64,000 nt of DNA from Niastella koreensis GR20-10 (GTDB lineage Bacteria; Bacteroidota; Bacteroidia; Chitinophagales; Chitinophagaceae), in assembly GCF_000246855.1 (NCBI RefSeq), contig NC_016609.1, forward strand, positions 7,762,744-7,826,743, given 5' to 3'. A program made the translations under genes and the position numbers. Below, in pieces: positions 14,869-25,023 of the stretch (its first letter is position 1; each line of letters starts with the position of its first letter). Under the pieces are notes generated by a model. It was given only the letters and a program-made list of their open reading frames with translations. It searched no databases and was not told the DNA's origin.

Positions 14869-16908
14869 ATGGCTTTTAAATTACATGCACCATACCAACC
14901 ATCCGGCGATCAGCCGGAAGCCATTCGCCAGCTTGTAACCGGGCTGCGCGAGGGCGAACCCTTTCAAACCCTGCTGGGGGTAACCGGTTCCGGTAAAACC
15001 TTTACCGTCGCCAATGTTATTCAGCAGGTTCAAAAACCTACCCTTGTACTTACCCACAACAAAACCCTGGTGGCCCAGTTGTACGGTGAGTTCAAACAAT
15101 TCTTTCCCGAGAATGCGGTAGGGTATTTTGTAAGTTATTACGATTACTACCAGCCCGAAGCTTACATGCCTGTAAGCGATACTTATATTGAAAAAGACCT
15201 GAGTATCAACGAAGAACTGGATAAACTGCGGCTGCAGGCCACTACCGAACTGCTCAGCGGCCGCCGCGACATTATTGTGGTAGCCTCGGTAAGCTGTATA
15301 TATGGTATTGGTAACCCTGCTGAGTTTGAGAACGGGATCATCCGCATTCACCAGGGACAGGTAATTTCGCGCCAGGGCTTTTTGCACGCACTGGTAAACA
15401 GCCTGTACATGCGCAGTACGATCGACTTTAACCGGGGTAATTTCCGCGTGCAGGGCGATACAGTTGACATTAACCTGCCTTACGTTGACTTCGGCTATCG
15501 CATTACTTTCTTTGGCGATGAAATTGAAACCATCGAAACCATTGATATAAAGACCAATAAGCGCATTGGAATAGTGGAGAACGCTGCCATCTTCCCGGCT
15601 AACCTGTATTTAGCTCCCAAGGACATGATCCAACAGATCCTGGCCGAAATTCAGGACGAAGCCGCCGCCCAGGTAGAATACTTTAAAAGTGTGGGTAAAT
15701 TCATTGAGGCCCAACGTCTTAATGAACGGACCAACTATGATATAGAAATGATCCGCGAGCTGGGATATTGTAATGGGGTAGAAAACTATTCCCGGTTCTT
15801 TGACCGCCGCTATCCTGGTACCCGGCCGTTCTGTTTGATCGATTACTTTCCCAAAGACTTTTTATGTGTGATCGATGAAAGCCACCAAACCGTTCCACAG
15901 GTGAGCGGCATGTATGGGGGCGACAGAAGCCGTAAACTGGTGCTGGTTGATTATGGGTTCCGCCTGCCTTCCGCATTGGATAACCGGCCCCTGAACTTCC
16001 ATGAGTTTGAGTCCATGCTCGACCAAACCATCTTTGTTTCGGCCACCCCCGGCGATTATGAGCTGGAAAAAACCGGTGGCGTGGTGGTGGAGCAGGTAGT
16101 TCGTCCCACAGGTTTATTGGACCCGCCAATTGAAATTCGCCCCAGCGTGAATCAGATTGATGACCTGCTGGATGAAATTGATAAACGCGTTACGAAGGGC
16201 GACCGAGTGCTGGTAACCACCCTTACCAAACGCATGGCCGAGGAAATGGACAAGTACCTGCACCGGATTAATATTAAGTCGAAATACATTCACAGTGAGG
16301 TGGATACCCTGGAACGGGTAGAGATCTTACGCCAGTTGCGCCTGGGCGAAATTGATGTACTGGTAGGGGTGAACCTGTTAAGGGAGGGCCTCGACCTGCC
16401 GGAAGTTTCCCTGGTTGCCATCCTGGATGCTGACAAAGAAGGGTTCCTGCGTAATGAAAAATCACTGACCCAAACAGCAGGCCGTGCAGCCCGTAACGTT
16501 GACGGTTTGGTGATCTTTTATGCAGACACCATGACAGAAAGTATGCAGCGCACTATTGATGAAACCACCCGCCGCCGCGAAAAGCAAATAGCCCATAACA
16601 CGCTACATGGCATTACACCCAAAACAGTAATTAAATCACGCGACCAGGTATTTGCCCAAACATCGGTTTTGGATATTAAAGGATATGATCCCAACAACCC
16701 GCATGCAATTGCGCCGAGTGAAGACCTGGTAACCTATGCAGCGGAAGAGCAAGTGGTGTATCAAACCATTCCCCAAATGGAAAAAGCCATTTCCAAAACG
16801 AAGAAGGAAATGGAGAAAGCCGCGCGTGACCTGGATTTCATGGAAGCTGCCCGCCTGCGCGATGAAATGTTTGCGCTGCAAAAACAGCTACAGGAAATGA
16901 AAGGTTAA
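14869..16908 (+). CDS. uvrB: Excinuclease ABC subunit B
   Basis: DNA-damage-verifying helicase of nucleotide excision repair; receives DNA from UvrA and recruits UvrC. 679 aa, full length. Walker A GVTGSGKTFT near the N-terminus, the strand-separating beta-hairpin YYDYYQPEAYMP, VIDESHQTVPQ, helicase motifs VSATPGDYE and QTAGRAARN, and a C-terminal UVR motif (LDFMEAARLRDEMFALQKQL) that contacts UvrC. uvrA and uvrC are not in the window. It has its own promoter with a strong dyad over the -33 region, consistent with regulated expression. Confidence 0.98.
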   Translation: MAFKLHAPYQPSGDQPEAIRQLVTGLREGEPFQTLLGVTGSGKTFTVANVIQQVQKPTLVLTHNKTLVAQLYGEFKQFFPENAVGYFVSYYDYYQPEAYMPVSDTYIEKDLSINEELDKLRLQATTELLSGRRDIIVVASVSCIYGIGNPAEFENGIIRIHQGQVISRQGFLHALVNSLYMRSTIDFNRGNFRVQGDTVDINLPYVDFGYRITFFGDEIETIETIDIKTNKRIGIVENAAIFPANLYLAPKDMIQQILAEIQDEAAAQVEYFKSVGKFIEAQRLNERTNYDIEMIRELGYCNGVENYSRFFDRRYPGTRPFCLIDYFPKDFLCVIDESHQTVPQVSGMYGGDRSRKLVLVDYGFRLPSALDNRPLNFHEFESMLDQTIFVSATPGDYELEKTGGVVVEQVVRPTGLLDPPIEIRPSVNQIDDLLDEIDKRVTKGDRVLVTTLTKRMAEEMDKYLHRINIKSKYIHSEVDTLERVEILRQLRLGEIDVLVGVNLLREGLDLPEVSLVAILDADKEGFLRNEKSLTQTAGRAARNVDGLVIFYADTMTESMQRTIDETTRRREKQIAHNTLHGITPKTVIKSRDQVFAQTSVLDIKGYDPNNPHAIAPSEDLVTYAAEEQVVYQTIPQMEKAISKTKKEMEKAARDLDFMEAARLRDEMFALQKQLQEMKG

Positions 16909-17081
16909 TCAGCGGTGCAATAACTCCCCTTACAACGGGACAGGTTATGCTAACGTGCTAATGGAAATGTTAACAGGAAAAATACTGTGTACCATATACT
17001 AATTTACAAGTAGTGCGCGTTTTTAATGCGTTCAAATTCAACCCCTAAATCCAATACTTTGTGAATATGAGAGCCCGTCGT

Positions 17082-17243
17082 ATGCGTCGCCGCTTATTTA
17101 ATTTATTTGCATTTGCCTGCCTGGCATTTGCCCTGTACCTGATAAAATTTTCAAAGCCAGAAGCAGCCACTCCACATTTTACCCCAGCAAAAGTTATTCA
17201 GGAGCCTAATGGTGCAACTGCAGCTTTACACAGGGTACATTAA
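17082..17243 (+). CDS. Small single-pass membrane peptide (tentative)
   Basis: A 53-aa frame from the ATG at 17082 (60 aa if a GTG at 17061 is used). The N-terminus is strongly basic (MRRR), followed by about 18 hydrophobic residues (LFNLFAFACLAFALYLIKF) and a polar tail, the layout of a small membrane or exported peptide. A promoter-like TACTTTG at 17055-17061 lies just upstream, and a long hairpin with T run (17323-17390) follows. I do not recognise it. It could also be chance. Confidence 0.4.
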   Translation: MRRRLFNLFAFACLAFALYLIKFSKPEAATPHFTPAKVIQEPNGATAALHRVH

Positions 17244-17322
17244 TTAAACCAAAAGAAGTAGGTATTCAAGTAATTGTTCTCCTTAAACCTGGCTGGCAAC
17301 AGGTGGGAAAACTCCAATATAA

Positions 17323-17390
17323 GGTTAATTAGCCATCGGGGCACATACCGGTTAACTATCGGGCCGATGGGCTAATTAACCAATTTTTTT
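17323..17390 (+). terminator. Long-stem terminator upstream of polA
   Basis: A 17-nt arm at 17323-17339 (GGTTAATTAGCCATCGG) pairs with 17364-17381, with a single bulged G. AATTTTTTT follows. It would end transcription from the small membrane-peptide region before polA. Confidence 0.7.
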
Positions 17391-17445
17391 AGCAATTTAG
17401 TCCCTAACTTCGGGGCAATTGTGAATTTTAATTGGAGGATACCAT

Positions 17446-20307
17446 ATGGAGAATCAATCTACTGAAAAGAAAGTTTTTTTGCTCGACGCCCTGGCGCTGA
17501 TCTTTCGTGCATACTATGCATTGATCCGCAACCCACGAATTACTTCAAAAGGAAAGAACACCAACGCCCAGTTTGGTTTCATCAATACCCTGCTCGATCT
17601 CATAAACAATCAAAAGCCAACGCATATGGCTGTTTGTTTTGACACGCAGGCCCCTACTGAACGGCATACTGAATTCAGCGAGTATAAGGCAAACCGCCAG
17701 GAATCGCCAGAAGACCTGATGGCGGCCATTCCCGATATAAAAAGAATTATCCGTGGTTTTAACATCCCCGTGCTGGAAGTAGATGGGTTTGAAGCCGATG
17801 ATGTTATTGGCACCCTGAGTAAAAAAGGAGCTGCTGCCGGCTATGTAGTGTACATGGTAACGCCAGATAAAGATTATGGTCAGTTGGTAGATGGTAACAT
17901 TAAAATTTACAAACCCGGTTACCAGGGCGGTGATGCTGAAATTCTGGGCGCAAAAGAAGTTTGTGAAAAATGGAACATCAAAGAAGTGCACCAGGTTATT
18001 GATATTCTCGGTTTAATGGGCGATGCAGTGGATAACATTCCAGGTATTGCCGGTGTAGGAGAAAAAACAGCCGCTAAACTGCTGGCGGAATACGGTACGC
18101 TGGAAAATGTGCTTGAAAATGCCGACAAAATAAAAGGGGCCCTGGGTGAAAAAGTGCGTAATGGCAGAAACGCCGCCATCCTTTCTAAAAAGCTGGCTAC
18201 TATTATTACGGATGTGCCCATTGAGTTTCATGAGGAAGATTTCAAGTTAAAAGAATGGAACCGCGATCTGCTGAAAGAAGTGTTTACCGAGTTGGAATTT
18301 AAAACAGTTGCCAAACGCATTCTGGGCGAAGAGATCTCCATAGTACCCGGCGCAGTACCACAAGGAGTTCAAACCGACTTGTTTGGCCAGCCGGTAGAAG
18401 CAGGAAAAACAAAGCCCGCTAAATCAGAACAAACAGAAGTGGCAGGCGATACCGACCGGGCCGAAGATGGCGACATTGTTCATGCGGGTAAAAACATTCA
18501 TAATACCGCTCACCAATACCGCACCATCCAGGAAGACGCGGCTATCCAAAGTCTCATAAAAGAATTACTCGAGGAAAAAGAAATCTGCTTCGACACCGAA
18601 ACCACAGGCATAGATGCCAATGATGTAGAGCTGGTGGGTATGAGCTTCTCCTTCAAACCCGGCGAAGCTTATTACGTTCCCTGCCCGGCCGATCAGCAAG
18701 CCGCACATGCTTTACTGAAGCAGTTTGAACCTGTTTTCAACAGACCGGATGTACTGTGGATTGGCCAGAACCTGAAATACGATATGCTGGTGTTGAAGTG
18801 GTATGGTTATGAATTAAAAGGCGAAACTTTTGATACCATGCTTGCTCACTATGTAATTGAGCCCGACGGCAAACGCAGCATGGACATGCTCAGCGCCCAA
18901 TTTCTGGGTTATGAGCCCGTTCACATTGAAGAATTGATTGGCAAGAAAGGCAAGAACCAGTTGAACATGCGCGATGTAGCCATTGATAAGATCAGTGACT
19001 ACGCCGCCGAAGATGCCGATATTACTTTACAGTTGAAACAGGTGCTGGCGCCGCTTATAAAGACCAGGGAAGTAGAAAAAGTTTTCAGTGAGGTGGAAAA
19101 CCCATTGGCGAAAGTGCTCATGGGAATGGAATATGAAGGCGTTAAAGTGGACGTAGATTTCTTACGCGACTATTCAAAGGAGCTGGAACGCGAAGCCGCC
19201 AAGGCAGAAGACAGCGTGTATGAACAGGCTGGCGTTAAATTCAACCTGGCTTCGCCCCGTCAGTTGGGTGAAGTACTTTTTGAAAGATTAAAGCTCGATC
19301 CCAAAGCAAAAAAAACAAAGACCGGCCAATACGCTACTGGTGAAGATGTATTGTTAAAACTCGCCAGCCAGAACAAGATCGTGGAAGACATCCTGGCGTT
19401 CCGTGAACTCACCAAATTGAAATCAACCTACGTAGACTCACTGCCTGAACTTATTAATCGTAAAACGGGAAGAGTGCATACTTCCTACGCACAAGCCGTT
19501 GCGGTAACGGGCCGCCTCTCCAGCAACAACCCCAACCTGCAAAACATTCCTGTTCGTACAGAAAGAGGCCGCGAGATTCGCAAAGCATTTGTACCACGCG
19601 ATAGCAACCGCGTATTGATCTCCGCCGACTATTCGCAAATTGAATTGCGTATTGTTGCCGGTATCAGCGGCGACCCCGCTATGTGCGAAGCCTTTAAAAA
19701 GGGAGTTGACATTCATACCGCTACTGCCGCAAAAGTATATGGTGTGGAAGAGTCGGCAGTAACCAAGGAACAACGCTATAAAGCCAAGAGCGTGAACTTT
19801 GGTATCATCTATGGCCAGGGGGCGTTTGGTTTGGCCGATAACCTGGGCATCAGCCGGACTGAAGCAAAAGAAATTATCGATAATTATAAAAAACAGTTTG
19901 CCGGCATTCAAAAGTATATGGATGACACCATCAACTTTGCCCGCGAAACCGGTTACGTGCAAACAATCATGGGGCGTAAACGTTGGTTGCGCGATATTGG
20001 TTCTTCCAACTTTACCGTGCGTGGTTTTGCAGAACGAAACGCCATCAACTCTCCTATTCAGGGAACGGCGGCTGATATGATCAAGCTGGCGATGGTGAAG
20101 ATCTACCATGAATTCCGCAAGTATAATTTTGAATCAAGGATGATCTTGCAGGTGCATGACGAATTGGTTTTTGATGCAGTGAAAGAAGAAGTGGAGACCA
20201 TCAAACCCATTATCCTTGAATGTATGCGCAGCGCACTGCCATTACCCAATGAAGTGCCTGTGGAAGCAGAAATAGGATCAGGCACCAACTGGCTGGAAGC
20301 GCATTAA
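17446..20307 (+). CDS. polA: DNA polymerase I
   Basis: Repair and Okazaki-fragment-processing polymerase, 953 aa. The ATG is preceded by TTGGAGG, one of the few strong ribosome-binding sites here. Parts: 5' nuclease domain (about 1-305), a linker, 3'-5' exonuclease (about 365-555) with FDTETTG, NLKYDMLVL and YAAEDADITL, and the polymerase domain with motif A DYSQIELRI, motif B KAKSVNFGIIYG and motif C VHDEL. All three exonuclease motifs keep their acidic residues, so proofreading should be active, unlike in some Pol I enzymes. A terminator lies between it and the convergent tmk. Confidence 0.98.
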   Translation: MENQSTEKKVFLLDALALIFRAYYALIRNPRITSKGKNTNAQFGFINTLLDLINNQKPTHMAVCFDTQAPTERHTEFSEYKANRQESPEDLMAAIPDIKRIIRGFNIPVLEVDGFEADDVIGTLSKKGAAAGYVVYMVTPDKDYGQLVDGNIKIYKPGYQGGDAEILGAKEVCEKWNIKEVHQVIDILGLMGDAVDNIPGIAGVGEKTAAKLLAEYGTLENVLENADKIKGALGEKVRNGRNAAILSKKLATIITDVPIEFHEEDFKLKEWNRDLLKEVFTELEFKTVAKRILGEEISIVPGAVPQGVQTDLFGQPVEAGKTKPAKSEQTEVAGDTDRAEDGDIVHAGKNIHNTAHQYRTIQEDAAIQSLIKELLEEKEICFDTETTGIDANDVELVGMSFSFKPGEAYYVPCPADQQAAHALLKQFEPVFNRPDVLWIGQNLKYDMLVLKWYGYELKGETFDTMLAHYVIEPDGKRSMDMLSAQFLGYEPVHIEELIGKKGKNQLNMRDVAIDKISDYAAEDADITLQLKQVLAPLIKTREVEKVFSEVENPLAKVLMGMEYEGVKVDVDFLRDYSKELEREAAKAEDSVYEQAGVKFNLASPRQLGEVLFERLKLDPKAKKTKTGQYATGEDVLLKLASQNKIVEDILAFRELTKLKSTYVDSLPELINRKTGRVHTSYAQAVAVTGRLSSNNPNLQNIPVRTERGREIRKAFVPRDSNRVLISADYSQIELRIVAGISGDPAMCEAFKKGVDIHTATAAKVYGVEESAVTKEQRYKAKSVNFGIIYGQGAFGLADNLGISRTEAKEIIDNYKKQFAGIQKYMDDTINFARETGYVQTIMGRKRWLRDIGSSNFTVRGFAERNAINSPIQGTAADMIKLAMVKIYHEFRKYNFESRMILQVHDELVFDAVKEEVETIKPIILECMRSALPLPNEVPVEAEIGSGTNWLEAH

Positions 20308-20313
20308 TATTTC

Positions 20314-20345
20314 AACTCCGCTCAGACTTCTGAGCGGAGTTTTTT
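20314..20345 (+). terminator. polA terminator
   Basis: AACTCCGCTCA (20314-20324) pairs with TGAGCGGAGTT (20331-20341), then a T run. No comparable T run exists on the other strand. Confidence 0.85.
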
Positions 20346-20346
20346 G

Positions 20347-20976
20347 TTAAGTAAGCATTGACGCTACTTTTTGCCAGATATCTCCAGCAATCAACTCTGG
20401 GGTACGATTGCCATCAACAGAATATATATATTCATCTCCCTTTAATTTTTCAAAAGCCTCCATATACTTCGAACGCACCAGCTTCAGGTTATCGAGCGTT
20501 TCAAACAACTCTATAGTATCCCTGTTGGCGTGTAAACGCTGCATGCTTATTTCGGGAGCAACATCAATAAAGATATTTACATCCGGGCGAAGAATGCTGG
20601 CGCTCATGGCATTTGCCTGTATCACCCAGTCAATATCCATATGCGCGCCCTGGTAGGCGTAGGAAGAAAAATAATAGCGGTCCATAATCACCGTATAGCC
20701 TTCCGCCAGTTTTTTCACAATCCCATACTCCTCGTTTAACAAATGGTCGAGACGATCGGCCACAAACAAACCGGCAATGATCCGGTAATCGGCTTTGGTA
20801 TTTCCTTTCAGAATATCTCTGATCAGTTTACCAATCTGGTTGTTGGTGGGTTCAAAAGTGCTGTATACTTTATGTCCCTGGTTTGTTAATTGCTCTGTCA
20901 GTAATTTTGTCTGGGTGCTTTTTCCGCTGCCGTCTATTCCTTCGAGGGCAATAAAAAGATTATTCCGGTGTTTCAT
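20347..20976 (-). CDS. tmk: Thymidylate kinase
   Basis: Phosphorylates dTMP to dTDP for DNA synthesis. 209 aa, the usual length. P-loop EGIDGSGKST near residue 12, the DRYYFSSYAYQGA segment with the DRY-type catalytic motif, and a lid region near the C-terminus. It converges with polA. A perfect -7 element ends only 8 nt before its start codon. Confidence 0.95.
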   Translation of the reverse strand: MKHRNNLFIALEGIDGSGKSTQTKLLTEQLTNQGHKVYSTFEPTNNQIGKLIRDILKGNTKADYRIIAGLFVADRLDHLLNEEYGIVKKLAEGYTVIMDRYYFSSYAYQGAHMDIDWVIQANAMSASILRPDVNIFIDVAPEISMQRLHANRDTIELFETLDNLKLVRSKYMEAFEKLKGDEYIYSVDGNRTPELIAGDIWQKVASMLT

Positions 20977-20984
20977 AACTCGTT

Positions 20985-20992
20985 CAAAAATA
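20985..20992 (-). promoter_or_regulatory. -7 promoter element of tmk
   Basis: TATTTTTG on the minus strand, a perfect consensus match with only 8 nt to the ATG, implying a very short or absent leader. Confidence 0.55.
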
Positions 20993-21204
20993 CACGGAAA
21001 AGACTAAATGACAGTGCTCACCGGCAACCTTGTTAAAAAGTCATTAAATTGGCACTGAAACTGCCCCCCTTTAACGTTTGTTTTGTCTAATATTTTGTAA
21101 AAGCCGGGATCATTGACAAACCCCTAACCAAAAGTTCCGTCTAATGGTGGTAAATTAACATAACAAACGCCCTGTTCAATTCTATAAAAAATAAAAATTC
21201 CCGT

Positions 21205-23664
21205 ATGAAGATCTTTACACTGGTGGCCGTGTTGATGGGTAGTATGATAACTCATCTGGTGATGGCCCAGGAAAACTGGCCCAAAACAGCAACTACTTCT
21301 GATGGGACCATCCTAAAGCTATATCAATGGCAACCTGAATCATTTGAAAGCAATACATTAAAAGCGCATGCCGCTATTTCTGTTTTGGAAAATGGTAAAA
21401 CAGAACCTGTGTTTGGGGTAGCCTGGTTAAAAGCCACTACCGAAACCGCAGGCTCTCAGGTTAACGTTAAAAGCATTTACATCACCAACATTAAATTGCC
21501 TGGTGAAACAAATGACGATAAGCTGGAAACCATAGCCAATACCCTGGAGGATAAAACACCGGCCTGGGATATTTCATTTCCACTCAATGATCTGCAAACC
21601 TCGCTCGACCTGAATAAACAGCAAACGAACCTGGCCGGTCAGATCAACAACAATCCGCCAAAAGTTATTTACACCAATGTTCCTTCCATCCTGGTGTCAA
21701 TCGATGGTGATCCTAAATTGCAGGCGAATAAAGACTGGGGAGTTGACGCCGTGGTGAATACACCGTTCGTGTTGGTGAAAAATCATGACAGCAAATATTA
21801 CTTATACGGTGGCAAGCACTGGTATACAGCGCCTGGCGTTGATGGCCCTTATAAGATCATCACTGAAATTCCTTCCAACCTGGCTAAAATTGAAACCCAG
21901 ATCAAAGAAGCCGATAAGAAAAACAATACAGATCAGGGAAAAGAAACCGACGATAATACCATTTACAATATTGTGGTAACAACCCAGCCTGCTGAATTGA
22001 TCCAGTCAAAAGGCGAAGCCAATTTTGCGGCAGTGGAAGGCACCGGTTTACTGTATGTGGCCAACTCTGAGAACGATATTTTCATGGACATTAATTCACA
22101 ACAGTATTATGTGTTGCTTTCAGGACGTTGGTACACTTCTAAAACCCTTAGCGGTAACTGGCAATATGTAGATGCAGACAAACTGCCTGCTGAATTTGCC
22201 AAGATCCCTAAAGGTTCACCCAAAGACAATGTACTGGCCAGTGTAGCCGGAACCGAACAGGCGAATGATGCTGTTACCGATGCTCAGATACCACAAACAG
22301 CGAAAGTTGAACGCAACAAAGCAAAAGCAGATATCACCTATGATGGCGATCCCCAGTTTGACCCAATTGACGGCACCGACATGTCATATGCTACCAATAC
22401 ACCCGGGTCAGTGATCCGCTGGCATGGCAGGTACTACACTGTTGACGATGGGGTTTGGTTTGAATCTCCTAATGCAGTTGGTCCATGGGTAGTTAGTGTG
22501 GCCCGTCCTACAGCCGTGGCACTTATTCCACCCAGTTACCCGGTGTATTACATGAAATACGTGGACATTTATGATGTAACACCTGATTATGTGTATATGG
22601 GTTACACGCCCGGTTATTTGAATGCCTATGTATACGGACCAACCGTAGTATATGGTACCGGTTATTATTATCGTCCCTGGCATGGACATTACTATTATCC
22701 ACGTCCATACACCTGGGGTTTTGGTGTCCGTTACAATCCCTGGTTTGGTTGGGGCTTTGGAGTTGGTTTCGGGTTCGACTGGTTTAATGTAAACATCGGC
22801 TTTGGTAGTGCATATCCCTGGGGTTATGGGTATGGTTGCGGTGGCTGGTGGGGCCCACGGGTATATACCCCCTGCTACTACGGACCTTCTTATTACTACC
22901 GCGGTGGTTACTATGGCCGCAACAGCTACTATGCTTATCGCAGTCATACCAACGTAACTATTGTAAATAATTATTACTCTAATACAAATATCTACCGTAA
23001 CCGGGGTGGTGTAGTAACAAGACCCTATACGGGCGGATACAACAGGCCTTATACCGGTGGCCGTTATGCTGCCGGAAATTCATATGGTGGCCGCAGCGGC
23101 TTTGCCAACAACAACGGTGATCGCTTTGGGACAAGAGGCTATAATAATAACGGAGGCTATAACAGCGGAGGCTTTACAAGAAACAACCCCGGAGGCAGAA
23201 CAGTTACAGCCCCGGCACCAGGTGGCAGATTCGCCACATCGCCCAATGGCAATGACAGAGGATGGAGTAATCCACGTAACACAACGGGGATGTCAGCACC
23301 ATCAAGCCCGGGTCGCACCTTTAACAATGGCAATAACCAGCCTCGTACAACCGGACGTTTTCAGTCGCCCAGCCAATCAGTAACAAGAACTTTTGATCAG
23401 GGAGGCAGCCGTCCACAACGCACATACGACATGCCAGCCCAGAGCGGCAGGGTTAACGGTGGCTGGAGTGGAAGCAATCGCAGTTTCGAGCCACCAAGAG
23501 TAAGCCGTCCGGTTCAACAACCACAAGGCAATATTTCTGCCCCACGTGGTGGTGGTAACTTTGGAGGCGGTGCTCCATCAAGAACTTATAGCCCACCAAG
23601 CCGCGGCAGTTCATCAGGAGGTGGCGGAGGTAATGGTGGTAGCCGTCCTGGCAGACGTTGGTAA
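21205..23664 (+). CDS. Large exported Gly/Tyr-rich protein with YYxLxSGRWY modules
   Basis: Secreted or surface protein, 819 aa, with a signal peptide ending in VMAQ. Residues about 130-435 hold repeated modules of the form KYYLYGGKHWY, QYYVLLSGRWYTS and GRYYTVDDGVWFES, each followed by a GPW/GNW turn; proteins of this type have been labelled carbohydrate-binding family V/XII. Then comes a Tyr/Pro/Gly/Trp-rich stretch (about 440-590) and a low-complexity tail rich in Gly, Asn, Ser and Arg ending GGSRPGRRW. There is no catalytic motif. A terminator follows. Inference: a cell-surface or matrix protein; the tail could be intrinsically disordered and nucleic-acid binding. Confidence 0.75.
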   Translation: MKIFTLVAVLMGSMITHLVMAQENWPKTATTSDGTILKLYQWQPESFESNTLKAHAAISVLENGKTEPVFGVAWLKATTETAGSQVNVKSIYITNIKLPGETNDDKLETIANTLEDKTPAWDISFPLNDLQTSLDLNKQQTNLAGQINNNPPKVIYTNVPSILVSIDGDPKLQANKDWGVDAVVNTPFVLVKNHDSKYYLYGGKHWYTAPGVDGPYKIITEIPSNLAKIETQIKEADKKNNTDQGKETDDNTIYNIVVTTQPAELIQSKGEANFAAVEGTGLLYVANSENDIFMDINSQQYYVLLSGRWYTSKTLSGNWQYVDADKLPAEFAKIPKGSPKDNVLASVAGTEQANDAVTDAQIPQTAKVERNKAKADITYDGDPQFDPIDGTDMSYATNTPGSVIRWHGRYYTVDDGVWFESPNAVGPWVVSVARPTAVALIPPSYPVYYMKYVDIYDVTPDYVYMGYTPGYLNAYVYGPTVVYGTGYYYRPWHGHYYYPRPYTWGFGVRYNPWFGWGFGVGFGFDWFNVNIGFGSAYPWGYGYGCGGWWGPRVYTPCYYGPSYYYRGGYYGRNSYYAYRSHTNVTIVNNYYSNTNIYRNRGGVVTRPYTGGYNRPYTGGRYAAGNSYGGRSGFANNNGDRFGTRGYNNNGGYNSGGFTRNNPGGRTVTAPAPGGRFATSPNGNDRGWSNPRNTTGMSAPSSPGRTFNNGNNQPRTTGRFQSPSQSVTRTFDQGGSRPQRTYDMPAQSGRVNGGWSGSNRSFEPPRVSRPVQQPQGNISAPRGGGNFGGGAPSRTYSPPSRGSSSGGGGGNGGSRPGRRW

Positions 23665-23690
23665 AATAACATTATAAAAACTTACTTTAC

Positions 23691-23723
23691 AGTCCTCCCG
23701 TTAACCCGGGAGGACTTTTTTTA
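23691..23723 (+). terminator. Terminator after the Gly/Tyr-rich protein gene
   Basis: AGTCCTCCCG (23691-23700) pairs with CGGGAGGACT (23707-23716), followed by seven T. Confidence 0.85.
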
Positions 23724-23788
23724 TGTGAGCCGGTAAAGCCAATTTTAAAATGCGTTATAAATACCTGTAACACTACCAGTAGTATATT

Positions 23789-24370
23789 ATGCAATTTGAA
23801 CATCTTATCCCCGGGCGCTTTATTGATCTGGAAAGATTTACCAACGTTCACATTCCTGAACTGGAATCAATTGCCATGGATGTAAAGATCTGGCAAAATC
23901 TTCCCTATAATATTAAGGGCAAAGCCGGTTTTGATGTTTTTGTAAAAGAGTTACAGGCAAAAAATCTGCACAACCAGACGATTACGTATGTGATCCGGAA
24001 TAAAGCAACCAGGAAGGTTTGTGGCAGTACAGGTTTTATTAACATAGATGCAATTAATCAACAATTGGAAATAGGGCCTACCTGGCTTTCGCCAATTGTT
24101 TGGGGCACAAAGGTTAATATAGAAAGTAAATATTTATTGTTGACTAATTGCTTTGAACAATTGCATATTATGCGGGTTGAGCTCCGGACAAGGCCAGCCA
24201 ATAAACGATCGCAAAAAGCCATAGAAAAGATCGGTGGCATCAAAGAAGGTGTGCTTAGATGCCATCGTAAAAATGATGATGGAACATTCCGTAACACAAT
24301 TATGTACAGCATAATTCAACCAGAATGGCCGACTACAAAAATGAATCTGGAAGTATTGATTAGTAAATGA
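23789..24370 (+). CDS. GNAT-family N-acetyltransferase (RimJ/RimL-like)
   Basis: Predicted acetyl-CoA-dependent transferase, 193 aa. It has the RimJ/RimL-type layout: N-terminal LIPGRFIDLERFT, central VCGSTGFINIDAINQQLEIGP, and the late RVELRTRPANKRSQKAIEKIG motif, where the family usually reads R-x-N-x-R-S-x-x-A-I-E-K-x-G. The substrate cannot be read from the sequence. No signal peptide. Monocistronic by spacing. Confidence 0.85.
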   Translation: MQFEHLIPGRFIDLERFTNVHIPELESIAMDVKIWQNLPYNIKGKAGFDVFVKELQAKNLHNQTITYVIRNKATRKVCGSTGFINIDAINQQLEIGPTWLSPIVWGTKVNIESKYLLLTNCFEQLHIMRVELRTRPANKRSQKAIEKIGGIKEGVLRCHRKNDDGTFRNTIMYSIIQPEWPTTKMNLEVLISK

Positions 24371-24439
24371 TTGCTAAAGGTTTTTTTAAGTAAACATTTC
24401 ACTTTACCAGAAATATTTTTGATCTTTCGGCGTTCTTTT

Positions 24440-24459
24440 TACAGAAACTCGTTTCTGTA
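24440..24459. promoter_or_regulatory. 20-bp palindrome upstream of the 24482 gene
   Basis: TACAGAAAC and GTTTCTGTA, perfect 9-bp arms separated by two bases, 22 nt before the ATG at 24482. There is no T run, so an operator is likely. A related hairpin (25024-25060) containing GAAACGG/CCGTTTC lies at the other end of the gene. Confidence 0.5.
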
Positions 24460-24481
24460 ATTATACCCTTAATCTTATACT

Positions 24482-24994
24482 ATGAAACGAATTTTGGCTT
24501 CATGCGTAGTTTGCTTTTTTTTCATTTACACACTATACGCCCAATACGACACCTCGCAGTTTACGGGTTTGTGGGTACTGCAGTCTGTTAAATTCAAAAA
24601 ACCTGTTGATCTTAATAAAGATGGTTATCGTTCATCCGATGCCTTTTGGGAATTTGATGAATGCAGAAAAGACCAGCAAATAGAATTGTTCCCCGATTAC
24701 AGTGCTAAAACTTATTTAGGTACTTCCAAAAGCGGATGCACCAATGAAATAAAGCAATACCGGTGGAACCTGAAAGAAGAACTGGTTAAAGAAGTGAAAT
24801 ATGAATTAGGTAAAAGAGTGGTAGATGAAAGACGGCCTACTGTATTAAAGTTGAATGATGTTACAGGCAACGATGCCAGAGTTTTTGTCGTAATAGGTGT
24901 TGATGAAAATATTCTTACCCTGAAAGGATTGGTTAAAACCGGTGTCAATACAACTGAAGAAGCCATTCTTATTTACAGGAAACGAAAGAAGTAA
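24482..24994 (+). CDS. Exported lipocalin-like hypothetical protein
   Basis: 170 aa with a signal peptide (FIYTLYAQ). The mature part has the pattern TGLWVLQSVKF ... AFWEFDECRKDQQIELFPDY ... YRWNLKEE ... VIGVDENILTLKG, which resembles the small lipocalin-like (DUF4923/lipocalin_5-type) exported proteins of Bacteroidota: an 8-strand barrel with an opening GxW motif. Two Cys residues near 60 and 80 could form a disulfide. The ligand is unknown. It is flanked by a palindrome upstream and a hairpin downstream. Confidence 0.65.
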   Translation: MKRILASCVVCFFFIYTLYAQYDTSQFTGLWVLQSVKFKKPVDLNKDGYRSSDAFWEFDECRKDQQIELFPDYSAKTYLGTSKSGCTNEIKQYRWNLKEELVKEVKYELGKRVVDERRPTVLKLNDVTGNDARVFVVIGVDENILTLKGLVKTGVNTTEEAILIYRKRKK

Positions 24995-25023
24995 TAAGTA
25001 AAAAATATATCATACTACTATCG

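Noticed and set aside
19438-20109. 223-codon frame opposite polA
   Set aside because: Lies entirely antisense to the polymerase domain of polA, whose motifs are all intact.
17446-20307. Inactive proofreading domain in polA
   Set aside because: All three exonuclease motifs retain their acidic and Tyr residues, so loss of activity is not supported.
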